From contig NZ_FORH01000007.1 of assembly GCF_900113955.1 (NCBI RefSeq), positions 230,371 to 294,370 on the forward strand: a DNA stretch of 64,000 bases. The letters run 5' to 3'. Under the pieces are notes generated by a model, which saw nothing but the letters and a program-made list of their open reading frames with translations, searched no databases and was not told the origin of the DNA. The position numbers were made by a program, and so were the translations under genes. The stretch comes from Celeribacter neptunius. Its GTDB lineage: Bacteria > Pseudomonadota > Alphaproteobacteria > Rhodobacterales > Rhodobacteraceae. Positions 36,293 to 44,746 of the stretch are shown here, in pieces (within the stretch, counting starts at the first letter, position 1; each line of letters starts with the position of its first letter).

Positions 36293-37189
36293 CTATGAGG
36301 CGCGGCGGGTGAACTGTTGCAGCAGGGTGAAGAAATTCACCACCTGTGGCTTGCGGTTGTCGAGCCGGGCATGGGCCGTGAGGCTGGTGCCGGGATTGTG
36401 GCCCTCGTAGCTGCGATAGGTGACGCCGGAGCGCGGCGAATGCGACACGCTCTCGGGCACCATGGCCAGTCCGACCCCGACGGAGACCAGTGAAATCGCG
36501 GTCTGGTAATCCTGTGCGAAGACCTGTTCTTGCGGGGAAAATCCCTCTTCGGCACAGACATGGAGGATGAAATCCGCGAAAGACGGGCGCGGCCGGCGCG
36601 GGTAGAGCACGAACGTCTCCGCCGCCAGATCACGCAGGGCAATGGGGCTGGTTGTTCTGGCATGGGGCGAGCCATCGGGCAGGGCCAGAATGAGCGGTTC
36701 GTGAAACAGCCGGGCGGAGCGCAGTTCTTCGGCGGCGGCCAGATGTGGGCGCGCCACGGCGATGTCGATGTCGCGCTGGATCAGCGCGCGCTCCAGCTCG
36801 GCATTGTTCATCGAGGAGAGCGAAAGATCCACATCGGGATAATGCGAGCGGAAGGATTTGATCAGGGTCGGCAGCGGGCCATGTGTGGCCGAGCCGACAA
36901 AGGCGATCCTGAGCCGTCCGGCGCCGCCTTTGCCAATCAGCGTGGCCTCGCGATAGGCGCTGTCGAGATCGGTGAGAATGTCGCGTGCCCGGTCCAGAAG
37001 CACCTCGCCCGCGTCGGTGAGGCGGACCTGATTGCGGCTGCGGTCAAAGAGTTTGACGCCGAGCTGGTCCTCGAGCGCCGCGATCTGCCGCGACAGCGGC
37101 GGTTGGGCCATGCCGAGACGTGCGGCGGCGCGGCCGAAGTGCAATTCTTCGGCCACGGCGATGAAGTATTTCAGACGTTTGAATTCCAA
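36293..37189 (-). CDS. LysR-family regulator, CatM/BenM-like, within the cat/importer run
   Basis: A 298-residue LysR protein with N-terminus MEFKRLKYFIAVAEELHFGRAAARLGMAQPPLSR. It is a close relative of the LysR encoded at 30592-31479. It begins 22 nt after the alpha/beta hydrolase gene on the same strand, so it is probably in the same transcript rather than having its own divergent promoter. It may control the importer genes that follow after 264 nt, or act with the other two LysR proteins on shared operators. Confidence 0.9.
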   Translation of the reverse strand: MEFKRLKYFIAVAEELHFGRAAARLGMAQPPLSRQIAALEDQLGVKLFDRSRNQVRLTDAGEVLLDRARDILTDLDSAYREATLIGKGGAGRLRIAFVGSATHGPLPTLIKSFRSHYPDVDLSLSSMNNAELERALIQRDIDIAVARPHLAAAEELRSARLFHEPLILALPDGSPHARTTSPIALRDLAAETFVLYPRRPRPSFADFILHVCAEEGFSPQEQVFAQDYQTAISLVSVGVGLAMVPESVSHSPRSGVTYRSYEGHNPGTSLTAHARLDNRKPQVVNFFTLLQQFTRRAS

Positions 37190-37211
37190 GAGAGGCCCTC
37201 AGAGGCCGCCC

Positions 37212-38060
37212 TCAGCCCATTTTCGCGAGTGCCTCGACGAAATGCGGACGGAAGGTGGCGGGGTTTTCGCTCATCGGAAAATGCCCGATCCCGTCCATCA
37301 CGGCAAGGGTCGCGCCGGGGATCTGATCGGCGGTGCGTTTCGCGTCCTCGGGCGTGCAGGTCATGTCATAGGTGCCGACCATGATATGCAGCGGTTTCTC
37401 GGAGGTGTCGATGCCGCCCAGTTTGCCGACGAGGCTGTCGTCCTTGGTGTAGAAATTCAGATCGCCCCGGAACACGCCCGGGCCGGATTGCATGAACATC
37501 CACTGGGTGTTCCAACGTTCGGCTTTCGGCCCCTGCGGTGCGATATTGGCCGACACGAGCGCCGCGCCCATCTCGCCGCCATGAGCATCGGGGCGGTGGA
37601 ACCAGTCAATGTCATACCAGGCCGGTTGGAAATCCGAGGCCTCGATGGCGATGAAGCCCTTGAACGGCTCCGGGTTATTGAGCGCCAGTTGCAGCGCGAT
37701 GCGCCCGCCCATGGAACAGCCGGCGTAGATCGGGTTCTCGAGCGCCAGTGCCTCGACCAGTTTCAGCACGGTCTCGACATAGACCTCGGTGGTCAGAAGA
37801 TATTCCTCTTCCTCGAACCCCTCGGGCGGCAGGCTCTTGCCGTGCCAGGGCATGTCGGGGGCGATGAAACGGTGGTTCGCGGTCAGCTCCGCATCGTTCA
37901 TGATGTGGCGCCACTGGCGGCTGTCGGCACCGGCGGTGTGGAAACAGATCACCGGCTGGCCCTGACCGGCCTCTTCGACATAGACGCGGTAGCTGCGGCC
38001 CTGGACTTCGATGGTGACATAGCGACCGATGATCGGTTCGTAAGCGGGTTGCGCGCTCAT
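37212..38060 (-). CDS. Alpha/beta hydrolase of the catechol branch, possible enol-lactone hydrolase
   Basis: A 282-residue alpha/beta hydrolase. The start at 38060 overlaps the upstream small gene by 4 nt. The oxyanion region is FHTAGADSRQWRH near residue 35. The nucleophile elbow AGCSMGGRIAL near 115 has Ser, unlike dienelactone hydrolases, which use Cys. A late acid and IGHFPMSENP with the catalytic His are near 255. It lies downstream of catA, catB and an SCP2-like gene. PcaD-type 3-oxoadipate enol-lactone hydrolases have a similar SMGG elbow, so that role is possible. An ester or thioester hydrolase is the alternative. Confidence 0.85.
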   Translation of the reverse strand: MSAQPAYEPIIGRYVTIEVQGRSYRVYVEEAGQGQPVICFHTAGADSRQWRHIMNDAELTANHRFIAPDMPWHGKSLPPEGFEEEEYLLTTEVYVETVLKLVEALALENPIYAGCSMGGRIALQLALNNPEPFKGFIAIEASDFQPAWYDIDWFHRPDAHGGEMGAALVSANIAPQGPKAERWNTQWMFMQSGPGVFRGDLNFYTKDDSLVGKLGGIDTSEKPLHIMVGTYDMTCTPEDAKRTADQIPGATLAVMDGIGHFPMSENPATFRPHFVEALAKMG

Positions 38061-38446
38061 GCTGCGGCCTCCTCTTGGCGGCCAAGCGCCATGAATTCCT
38101 TGAAGAAACGCAGGTTTTTCACCAGCACGAGAATGTCGCCCTCGATCCGGCCGCGCCCGGTTTTGACAAAGCCGAAAATGTCGTGGAAGGAGGGCTCCGG
38201 GACCGGTGCCCAGAATTTGCCGAGCGCCTCGCCATCGGTGCGGATCGCAAACCGCCAAGGGGTCTGGCGGCTCGGCCCTTCGGTCACGCGTTCCAATTCC
38301 CCGCGGTGAAAGGCGAGGTAATATTCGTTGCCGTCGATCTCGATCAGGACGGTTTCGGAAAACAGCGCGCCGAGCCGCTTGAGATGCGGTTTCTCGGCCA
38401 GCTTCCGGCCCATGTCCTCGAAACGGACACGCAGATCACTTGTCAT
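38057..38446 (-). CDS. Small protein with an SCP2-like fold, in the catC position
   Basis: A protein of 129 residues with no signal peptide. The segment GRIEGDILVLVKNLRFFKEFM near residue 95 resembles the end of sterol-carrier-protein-2 domains, and YYLAFHRGELE near 40 resembles their beta-sheet core. The assignment is by eye and weak. It lies between catB and the alpha/beta hydrolase, 10 nt after catB and overlapping the hydrolase by 4 nt. This is where catC (muconolactone isomerase, about 96 residues) would be expected, but the sequence does not look like CatC. It may bind a hydrophobic intermediate or assist the hydrolase. Confidence 0.75.
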   Translation of the reverse strand: MTSDLRVRFEDMGRKLAEKPHLKRLGALFSETVLIEIDGNEYYLAFHRGELERVTEGPSRQTPWRFAIRTDGEALGKFWAPVPEPSFHDIFGFVKTGRGRIEGDILVLVKNLRFFKEFMALGRQEEAAA

Positions 38447-38456
38447 GGTAGGTCCT

Positions 38457-39647
38457 TCAGTCTTTGCGGGCGTATCTGTCGATCAGGTCGAGATCGGGCG
38501 TCACGCCCAACCCCGGACCCTCCGGCAGATGCACCTCGAAATTCTCGTATCTGAGCCCGTCGCGGCAGAGATCCTCGATCAGGATCTTGGGGCCGAAATG
38601 TTCGGTGCCCCATTCGAGTGCCGGCAGGGTGGCGAAAGCATGCAGATGCGCCGCGGCCCCGACCGAGCTTTCCAGCAGGCAACCGCCGTAGAGCTGCACG
38701 CCCGCGGCCTGCGCCACACCGGCGACCTGTTTGAGCTGATGTACACCACCGTGTTTGCACAGTTTCAGCGACAGAACGGAGCCAGCACCGCGGGCGCAGC
38801 CGTCAAAGGCCTCGTCCAGCGTGAACACGCCCTCATCCATCATGATCGGGATCGGCGAACGGGCAGAGATGCGCGCCATGGCAGCCATCTGGCCGGCGGG
38901 CAGCGGTTGCTCGACCAGGCTGACACCAAGGTCCGCAAGACGCGGCAGATAGCGGATGAAATCGGCTTCCGACCAGCCCTGATTGACATCGGCGATGATA
39001 TCGGTGCCGGGGGGCAGCGCCTTTTGCAGCGCCGCCAGACGGTCGAGATCGGTTTTCGGATCGGCAAAGCCAAGCTTGATCTTGAAGCGGTTGAACCAGC
39101 CTTTCTCGATCATGCCCTGGGCCTCTTCGACCTCCTGGGCGGCATCACCCGAGGCCAAGGCCCAAATCGCGGAAAAGGACGTGCGCCGCGCGCCACCAAG
39201 AAGCACATGTGCGGGCACGCCAAGGCTTTTGCCGGTGGCATCGAGAAGCGCCGTGTCGAGCGCGGATTTCGCGGCGTAATTGCGTTTGCAGGCGCGGGCC
39301 ATCTCGCCGGCGGCCGCTTCCAGAAGACAGGCCGGTTTGCCGATCAGCGCCGGCGCGAGATAGGTGTCGATATTGGCCTTGATCGCTTCGACGCTCTCTT
39401 CGGCCCAACGCGGACCGCCCAGGGTGGAGGCTTCGCCCCAGCCCTCGACACCGTTTTCGAGCGTGACGCGGACGAAGACGTAGCCCTGATAGCTGATGGA
39501 GGTGTTCGACAGCTTGTGCTTGCGCCGGGTCGGTGCCTCGAGAATCCACGAGGTCACGGCGCGGATGCGGGTCGCTTCCTGCAGCGTATCGTGAGGCGTG
39601 TCTTGGGGAAGGCCGGTGAGCGATTGTGCGGTAAGGGGCGTGTTCAT
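38457..39647 (-). CDS. catB: Muconate cycloisomerase (enolase superfamily)
   Basis: Converts cis,cis-muconate to muconolactone. It has 396 residues from ATG 39647, chosen for a GGGAA about 7 nt upstream; in-frame ATGs at 39659 and 39671 would add 4 or 8 residues. The N-terminal capping region has RRKHKLSNTSIS and IGEA-type GWGEASTLGGP. The catalytic KxK is RFKIKLGF, metal ligands are in DVNQGW, VEQPLP and MMDEGV, and the opposite base is in LKLCKHGG. It is closest in pattern to muconate and chloromuconate cycloisomerases. Confidence 0.9.
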   Translation of the reverse strand: MNTPLTAQSLTGLPQDTPHDTLQEATRIRAVTSWILEAPTRRKHKLSNTSISYQGYVFVRVTLENGVEGWGEASTLGGPRWAEESVEAIKANIDTYLAPALIGKPACLLEAAAGEMARACKRNYAAKSALDTALLDATGKSLGVPAHVLLGGARRTSFSAIWALASGDAAQEVEEAQGMIEKGWFNRFKIKLGFADPKTDLDRLAALQKALPPGTDIIADVNQGWSEADFIRYLPRLADLGVSLVEQPLPAGQMAAMARISARSPIPIMMDEGVFTLDEAFDGCARGAGSVLSLKLCKHGGVHQLKQVAGVAQAAGVQLYGGCLLESSVGAAAHLHAFATLPALEWGTEHFGPKILIEDLCRDGLRYENFEVHLPEGPGLGVTPDLDLIDRYARKD

Positions 39648-39739
39648 GGCAGTTCCCATATTTGAAGTCATGGGAACGGCACGGGGGAGCGCGCCGTTCC
39701 CTGGGAGGAGGGGGCGTGGCCCCGTCCATGGTTTATCCA

Positions 39740-39780
39740 GATCACTCGGCGGTGATCATTCGGTGCCGATCACTCGGCGG
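39740..39780. repeat. 13-bp direct repeat at the end of the catA-like gene
   Basis: GATCACTCGGCGG occurs at 39740-39752 and again at 39768-39780, where it covers the stop region of the dioxygenase gene. It is probably a small local duplication. Confidence 0.5.
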
Positions 39781-40639
39781 CGACGCTCTCGATCAGCGCG
39801 TTGTCGCGGATCACGAAGTCGAAAGTCATCACCATGTCGGTGTCGGCGCCTTCGGGGGCCGGTTTCATCTCGCCGATCAGATCCTCTTTCACGGCAAAGA
39901 CGCTGTCATTGTCGAGATATTCGGTGGTGCTGTCGTAGATCTGCGAAATCAGGGTCTTGTAGCCGTCCTTCATGATCATGAAGTGGACGTGACCGGGGCG
40001 CCATGGGTGGTGACCCATGTATTTCAGAAGCTCACCGGCGGCCCCGTCATAGGGGATCGGATAGGGCACCGGACGGATCGCGACGAATTCGTATTCGCCA
40101 TTCTCGTCGGTGAGGAAACGACCGCGCAGGTTGAAGTCCGGCTGATCCGGGTCCTGCTGTTCATAAAGACCGTTCGGGGCATCTTCCCAGACATCCATGG
40201 TCACGCCCGGCACCGGGTTGCCATCGGTGTCGCGGATCGTGCCGGAAACGCGGACGGTTTCCTGACCTTCGAAGTCTTTCTGGATGATCGAGGCGCCTTT
40301 CGGCAGAACCGGCGGGTTCTCGCGATAAAACGGCCCGAGCACCGTCGAGATGGTCTCGTTATGGGTCGGTTTCTTGTCGAGCATATCGGCCAGAACCTCG
40401 ACGCCGATGATGTCGGAAATCAGAATGAATTCGTTGCGCGCGTCGCTGGAAATCTCGCCGGCGCGGCGCATCCATTCCATGGCCTCCAACCATTCGTCAT
40501 AGGTCAGATTGACCTCTTTCATGAACTCATGGACGTGCTTGAGCGCCGCCTTCATGATTTCCATGTTGCGTGCAGGAATATCCGAATCCATCGATTTGAT
40601 GACGGCGTCGGTGATGTTTTCGATCGTGATGTTGCGCAT
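39770..40639 (-). CDS. catA: Intradiol ring-cleavage dioxygenase (catechol or hydroxyquinol 1,2-dioxygenase)
   Basis: A 289-residue non-heme Fe(III) dioxygenase that cleaves a catechol between the hydroxyls. GGGAGGAG lies 6 nt before the ATG. The N-terminal helical dimer domain is followed by LGPFYRENPP near residue 100. Ligand regions include NGLYEQQD, FVAIRPVPYPIPYDG and HHPWRPGHVHFMI. The last two are more like hydroxyquinol and chlorocatechol dioxygenases than classical CatA. With benABCD and catB nearby, catechol is the likely substrate, but a substituted catechol is possible. Confidence 0.88.
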   Translation of the reverse strand: MRNITIENITDAVIKSMDSDIPARNMEIMKAALKHVHEFMKEVNLTYDEWLEAMEWMRRAGEISSDARNEFILISDIIGVEVLADMLDKKPTHNETISTVLGPFYRENPPVLPKGASIIQKDFEGQETVRVSGTIRDTDGNPVPGVTMDVWEDAPNGLYEQQDPDQPDFNLRGRFLTDENGEYEFVAIRPVPYPIPYDGAAGELLKYMGHHPWRPGHVHFMIMKDGYKTLISQIYDSTTEYLDNDSVFAVKEDLIGEMKPAPEGADTDMVMTFDFVIRDNALIESVAAE

Positions 40640-41029
40640 GGCGACTCCTCCCGTTTGTCTGTCTGCCGGGCAAATTGGGGATGCCCTCGCCCTTTCTCAA
40701 TGCCTCACCGGATATCCCATGATACCTCAAAGGTATCTCCGATCCGATATTCCGAATTTCAAAGGTAATATTGAGCGGAACATTCTCAAGCATTCCAAGG
40801 CGCTGCGCCATGTGACACGGGGGCCCGGCCGTGATCCGGACGCGGGCGGGAATTTCCGGAAAATACCGCGGGGCGTTCGCTCCGCGGCACCGAGACCGGA
40901 CGGGGCAGCTGCGTCGTATCGTCTTTCGGCGTCCTGCGCGCGATTTTCGCGCGATCTTTGCTTCGGCCTTGCCCGACAAGGCGCTATAACCATACATAAA
41001 TCTTAAGGTATTCGGAAAGGATGGGGATC
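40640..41029. other. 390-bp divergent intergenic region, no gene
   Basis: It holds the catA operator and the promoters for catA and for the dihydrolipoyl dehydrogenase-like gene. No protein-like open frame was seen. The part near 40980-41015 is AT-rich and fits a promoter for the rightward gene. Confidence 0.55.
40712..40737. promoter_or_regulatory. BenM/CatM-type operator upstream of catA
   Basis: GATACC-N5-GGTATC is a perfect dyad (40721-40737) that contains ATAC-N7-GTAT exactly, with an upstream half-site ATATC. It ends 73 nt before the catA start and matches the benA site at 20 of 26 positions. Confidence 0.75.
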
Positions 41030-42433
41030 ATGGCACGGAAAGTCGACGTCGCGATCATCGGGGCCGGCAGCGCCGGAGTAACCGCGCTCTACACGCTTCT
41101 CAGGGCGAAGAAATCCGTCGTGCTGATCAACAGCGGACCGGAAGGCACAACCTGTGCCCGTGTCGGCTGCATGCCGTCGAAAGCGCTGATCGAAACGGCC
41201 TCGCTCTATCACAACCGGGGCCGGCAGGAGATGTTCGGCCTGCGCGGCACGGAACATCTGAGCGTCGATGGCCCGGCGGTGATGGCGCGGGTGCGGGCGA
41301 TACGGGACCAGCTGGTCGGCGGTTTCATCACCCGGACCCACAAACATCTCGACGAGACCCAGTTCATCGACGGGCACGCGAAAATCCTCGCCCCCGATTG
41401 TGTCGAGGTGAACGGCGAGAAAATCACCTGCGATGCTATCCTCATCGCGACCGGCTCCGCGCCGATCCTGCCGCCGCCGTTCCGGGCCTTGGGCGACGCG
41501 CTTTTGACCACCGACACGCTGTTCGAGGAACCGGATCTGCCGAAATCCCTGGCCGTGGTCGGGCTCGGGGTGATCGGTTGCGAAATCGGTCAGGCCATGG
41601 GGCGTCTGGGCGTCGAGGTGCACGGGTTCGATGCCGCACCGGTGATTGCCGGGATCAAGGACCCGGTGGTGGCCGAGGCCGCCGCAGAGTGGCTCGGCCG
41701 CGACATGGCGATCACCACGGGCACCCTGGTGGAGCCGCGGCGCGAAGCGGACGGATCCGTGACGATTCAGGCCGGAGAGAAAAGCGTCACCGTCGAACGG
41801 GTCCTGGCGAGCATCGGACGGCGCCCGAATATCGACGGGCTCGGGCTCGAAAACCTGGGCGTCGCGCTGGATGATCATGGCATGCCGGCCTATGACCCGG
41901 AGACGCTGCAGATTGGCGATCTGCCGGTCTATTTCACCGGGGATGTGAATGCGGACCGGCCATTGCTGCACGAGGCCAAGGACGAGGGCAAGATCGCGGC
42001 GCTGAACATCATTGCCGGCACGCGCACAGCGTTCCGCCGGCGGGTGCCACTGGGCGTGGCCTTCACCGCGCCGCAGATCGCCACGGTTGGGGCGGGTTTC
42101 GACACGCTCGATCCGGAGGTCACCGCGGTGGGCAAGGCCTCGGCCCAGAACAATGGCCGCTCCAAGGTCAAGGCCGAGCTCGCCGGTATGATCCGCATCT
42201 ATGCCGACAAGAGCAGTCTCAAGCTTCTGGGCGCCACGCTGGCGATTTCCGATGGCGAGCATATGGCGCATTGGCTGGCGCTGGCGATCGAGCAGGGGAT
42301 GACGATCGATGCCTGTCTCGAGACGCCCTTCTATCACCCGGTGCTGGAAGAGACGCTGCAGGACGCGTTGATGGATTGTCTGGCGAATTCCGGGCACAAG
42401 CTGCCGCATCCGCCCGGTCTTACTCCTGTCTGA
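41030..42433 (+). CDS. Dihydrolipoyl dehydrogenase-like flavoprotein (class I disulfide oxidoreductase)
   Basis: A 467-residue FAD enzyme. ATG 41030 is chosen because AAAGGA lies 8 nt upstream; the ATG at 41021 overlaps that site. The FAD motif is IIGAGSAGVTA near residue 11. The redox-active pair is in TTCARVGCMPSK, a CX4C variant of the usual CLNVGCIPSK. The NAD motif is VVGLGVIGCEIG near 175 and the second FAD motif YFTGDVN near 302. The C-terminal His-Glu pair is FYHPVLEE. The substrate may be lipoamide or another disulfide. It lies alone, away from any E2 gene. The E1 gene at 4946 is a conceivable partner but is 36 kb away. Confidence 0.85.
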   Translation: MARKVDVAIIGAGSAGVTALYTLLRAKKSVVLINSGPEGTTCARVGCMPSKALIETASLYHNRGRQEMFGLRGTEHLSVDGPAVMARVRAIRDQLVGGFITRTHKHLDETQFIDGHAKILAPDCVEVNGEKITCDAILIATGSAPILPPPFRALGDALLTTDTLFEEPDLPKSLAVVGLGVIGCEIGQAMGRLGVEVHGFDAAPVIAGIKDPVVAEAAAEWLGRDMAITTGTLVEPRREADGSVTIQAGEKSVTVERVLASIGRRPNIDGLGLENLGVALDDHGMPAYDPETLQIGDLPVYFTGDVNADRPLLHEAKDEGKIAALNIIAGTRTAFRRRVPLGVAFTAPQIATVGAGFDTLDPEVTAVGKASAQNNGRSKVKAELAGMIRIYADKSSLKLLGATLAISDGEHMAHWLALAIEQGMTIDACLETPFYHPVLEETLQDALMDCLANSGHKLPHPPGLTPV

Positions 42434-42523
42434 TACCTGCCTGACACCTTTCTGACCCCGGCGAGATGCAGGGGGATATCGGGGGGATGGCGGGAGGATG
42501 AGGGGAGCGCTTGCCGCGGCCGG

Positions 42524-43012
42524 TCAGGCCGTGGCGAGGAGCTTCTGGAATTGCCCGCAATGGAACAGCAGCGGCGGCAGATCACCATTGCGATGGATAT
42601 GACGCACATGTCCGAGGATCATCGTGTGGTCGCCCGCGGGGACTTCACTGACCACATCGGTCAGGATCTAAACGGTGGCCCCCGGCACCACGGGCATGCC
42701 GTCTCGCGGCGCCAGAAGCGCACTGAGATCCGGGTTGTGGCGGCCGGCGAAATGCAGCGCCACATCGTGCATGCCCTCGGCCAGGATATTCACCTCATAA
42801 CGTCCCGATCTGCGAATTTTCGACAGCATCCTTGCAGCGTTGTTGAGAGAGATCGCGATCAGCGGCGGGTCGAGCGAGACCGACATGAACGCATTCGCGG
42901 TCATGCCATGCGCCTCCTCGTCATCCGGTGTCGTGATGATGGTCACCCCGGTCGCGAATTGCTCGCAGGCCTCGCGCAGGGCTTTGCCGTCAATGGTGAG
43001 ATCCGTCATCAT
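42524..43012 (-). pseudogene. Flavin reductase interrupted by an in-frame TAG
   Basis: Encodes a flavin reductase-like domain of the kind that supplies reduced FMN or FAD to two-component monooxygenases (HpaC type). The first 114 codons give FATGVTIITTP, GMTANAFMSVSLDPPL and LHFAGRH, all typical. The frame then meets TAG at 42668-42670. Reading on in the same frame gives a family-like tail with AGDHTMILGHV and LLFHCGQFQ, ending at the TGA at 42524. The total of 163 codons is the usual family length. No frameshift is needed. This is a single-codon nonsense change, a sequencing error, or a suppressed stop. No partner oxygenase is adjacent. Confidence 0.8.
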
Positions 43013-43421
43013 ACCTTTCTGTCACTGCGGATTGGTCGAGCAGCATGTGCCCGGCCAGAAGATCGTGCATGGCCGGGTTGCCATGGAGCGCGCCAAGCCG
43101 AGGGACGCGATTCTGAAACCCGTGGGGGAGCATGCCCCGAAAGCGCGGTATCGCGCTCGGAGAGCACGGGGGGAGCGCCTGTGTCGTGCCGGGGGAGCTC
43201 TGCGGGAAAACGGTTTGAGGGGATGTCGTCTTGGATGTCCTGTTTACGGACAGAGAACCAAGGCGAGGGTGTCCGGCTCAGGGAGCGACTCTGCCAAGGC
43301 GCGCGGTTCCTCTGGCCCCCGGGGCAGGGAGATGGACGATGCCGACGGCTCGTTTCGACGCGCAAAGGCGGTTTCCCGGCCAGAACCATCTGTCCCGGCC
43401 GGGAGGGCTTGGTGGGGTGGA
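43013..43421. other. 409-bp gap without a supported gene
   Basis: It lies between the flavin reductase remnant and the alcohol dehydrogenase gene, both on the minus strand. Open frames here are short, Arg- and Pro-rich and look like noise. Confidence 0.5.
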
Positions 43422-44459
43422 TCAGGCGGTGAGAATGATCTTCATCGCCTTCTCGCGCGCGGCATTGCCGAAGATCTCATAGGCCTCCATGATCTCGTCG
43501 AGCTTGAGCCGGTGGGTCACAAGCTTCGCCGGGTCGACCTTGCCGGAGTTCAGGGTTTTCAACAGCATCGGCGTGGTGTTGGTGCTGACCAGACCCATCG
43601 AGATGTTGATATTCTTGATCCAGAGCTCTTCGATATGCAGCTCGACCGGTTTGCCATGCACACCGACGTTGGCGATCGAGCCGCCGGCGGAGACGATTTT
43701 TTGACAGGTGTCGAAGGTCGCGGGCACACCCACCGCCTCGATCGCCACATCGACGCCGAGACCGCCGGTCATCTTCATGATCTCCTCGACCACATCGTCC
43801 TCGCCGACCTGCAGTGTGTCGGTGGCGCCGAATTGTTTGGCGAGCTCGAGCCGCGCCGGGTCCATGTCGATCATCACGATCCGGCCCGGGGAATAGAATT
43901 GCGCCGTCAGCAGCACCGACATGCCGACCGGGCCGGCGCCGATGATCGCCACCGTGTCACCGGGTTTGACATTGCCATATTGCACGCCGATCTCGAGACC
44001 GGTCGGCATGATGTCGGACAGCATCACCAACGCCTCTTCATCGGCGCCTTCCGGGATCGGATAGAGCGAGTTGTCGCCATGCGGGATGCGGACATATTCG
44101 GCCTGGGTGCCGTCGATCAGGTGACCCAAAATCCAGCCGCCGTCGGAACAATGTGCATAGAGCTGGCGCTTGCAATTGGCGCATTTGCCGCAAGAGGTGA
44201 CGCAGGAGATCAGCACCGGATCGCCCGGCTTGAAATTCTGTACCGCATCACCCACGGCCTCGACGATGCCGACGCCCTCATGGCCGAGCGTCCGGCCCGG
44301 GGTGACGGCGGGCACATCGCCCTTGAGGATATGCAGATCGGTGCCGCAGATCGTGGTCTTGGTCACCTTGACGATGACATCGGTGGGTTTCTCGATCCCG
44401 GGTTTGTCCTTTTCGGTCCAAACCTTCTCGCCGGGGCCTTGGTAGACAAGCGCTTTCAT
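43422..44459 (-). CDS. Zinc-dependent alcohol dehydrogenase, medium-chain type
   Basis: A 345-residue NAD(P)-dependent dehydrogenase. The catalytic zinc motif is GHEGVGIVEAVGD with Cys in TTICGTDLH near residue 37. The structural zinc loop has CGKCANCKRQLYAHC near 90-104. The nucleotide-binding motif is IIGAGPVGMS near 170. GGAGGAG lies 7 nt before the ATG. The preference could be for short-chain alcohols, 2,3-butanediol-like diols or an aromatic alcohol. An AraC regulator gene lies upstream on the same strand. Confidence 0.9.
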   Translation of the reverse strand: MKALVYQGPGEKVWTEKDKPGIEKPTDVIVKVTKTTICGTDLHILKGDVPAVTPGRTLGHEGVGIVEAVGDAVQNFKPGDPVLISCVTSCGKCANCKRQLYAHCSDGGWILGHLIDGTQAEYVRIPHGDNSLYPIPEGADEEALVMLSDIMPTGLEIGVQYGNVKPGDTVAIIGAGPVGMSVLLTAQFYSPGRIVMIDMDPARLELAKQFGATDTLQVGEDDVVEEIMKMTGGLGVDVAIEAVGVPATFDTCQKIVSAGGSIANVGVHGKPVELHIEELWIKNINISMGLVSTNTTPMLLKTLNSGKVDPAKLVTHRLKLDEIMEAYEIFGNAAREKAMKIILTA

Positions 44460-44746
44460 GACGGGTCTCCTCCTGAAACGTTTTGCGTGTTTGCTGTGAG
44501 GCGAGGGTGGGCCTCGCGTCAGCTCAGAAACCTAGACGCCCGGTGCCGAAAGGGTAGACCGTGGCATACCGCCTCCTGTTCCGGAGCGGAAATTCCTGTT
44601 CGAAACCGGAAGGCAAAGACGCTGCAGCGCCGAAACCGAGGTGGATCGGGCGACGAGGCGCTGGTCAGATAAATTGATATGTTATATCGTAACCATTCCA
44701 AAAATGATGACGCGCCATTCTGCCCGGGGCGCTTGCGGGAGAGGGG

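Noticed and set aside
37212..38060. Calling the hydrolase a dienelactone hydrolase
   Set aside because: Its nucleophile elbow is GCSMGG with Ser, whereas dienelactone hydrolases use Cys in this place.
38057..38446. Calling the small gene after catB catC
   Set aside because: Length (129 against about 96 residues) and sequence do not fit muconolactone isomerase; it resembles SCP2 domains instead.
43009..43389. 126-codon minus-strand frame in the gap before the alcohol dehydrogenase gene
   Set aside because: Arg and Pro rich with no ribosome site; looks like non-coding GC-rich sequence.
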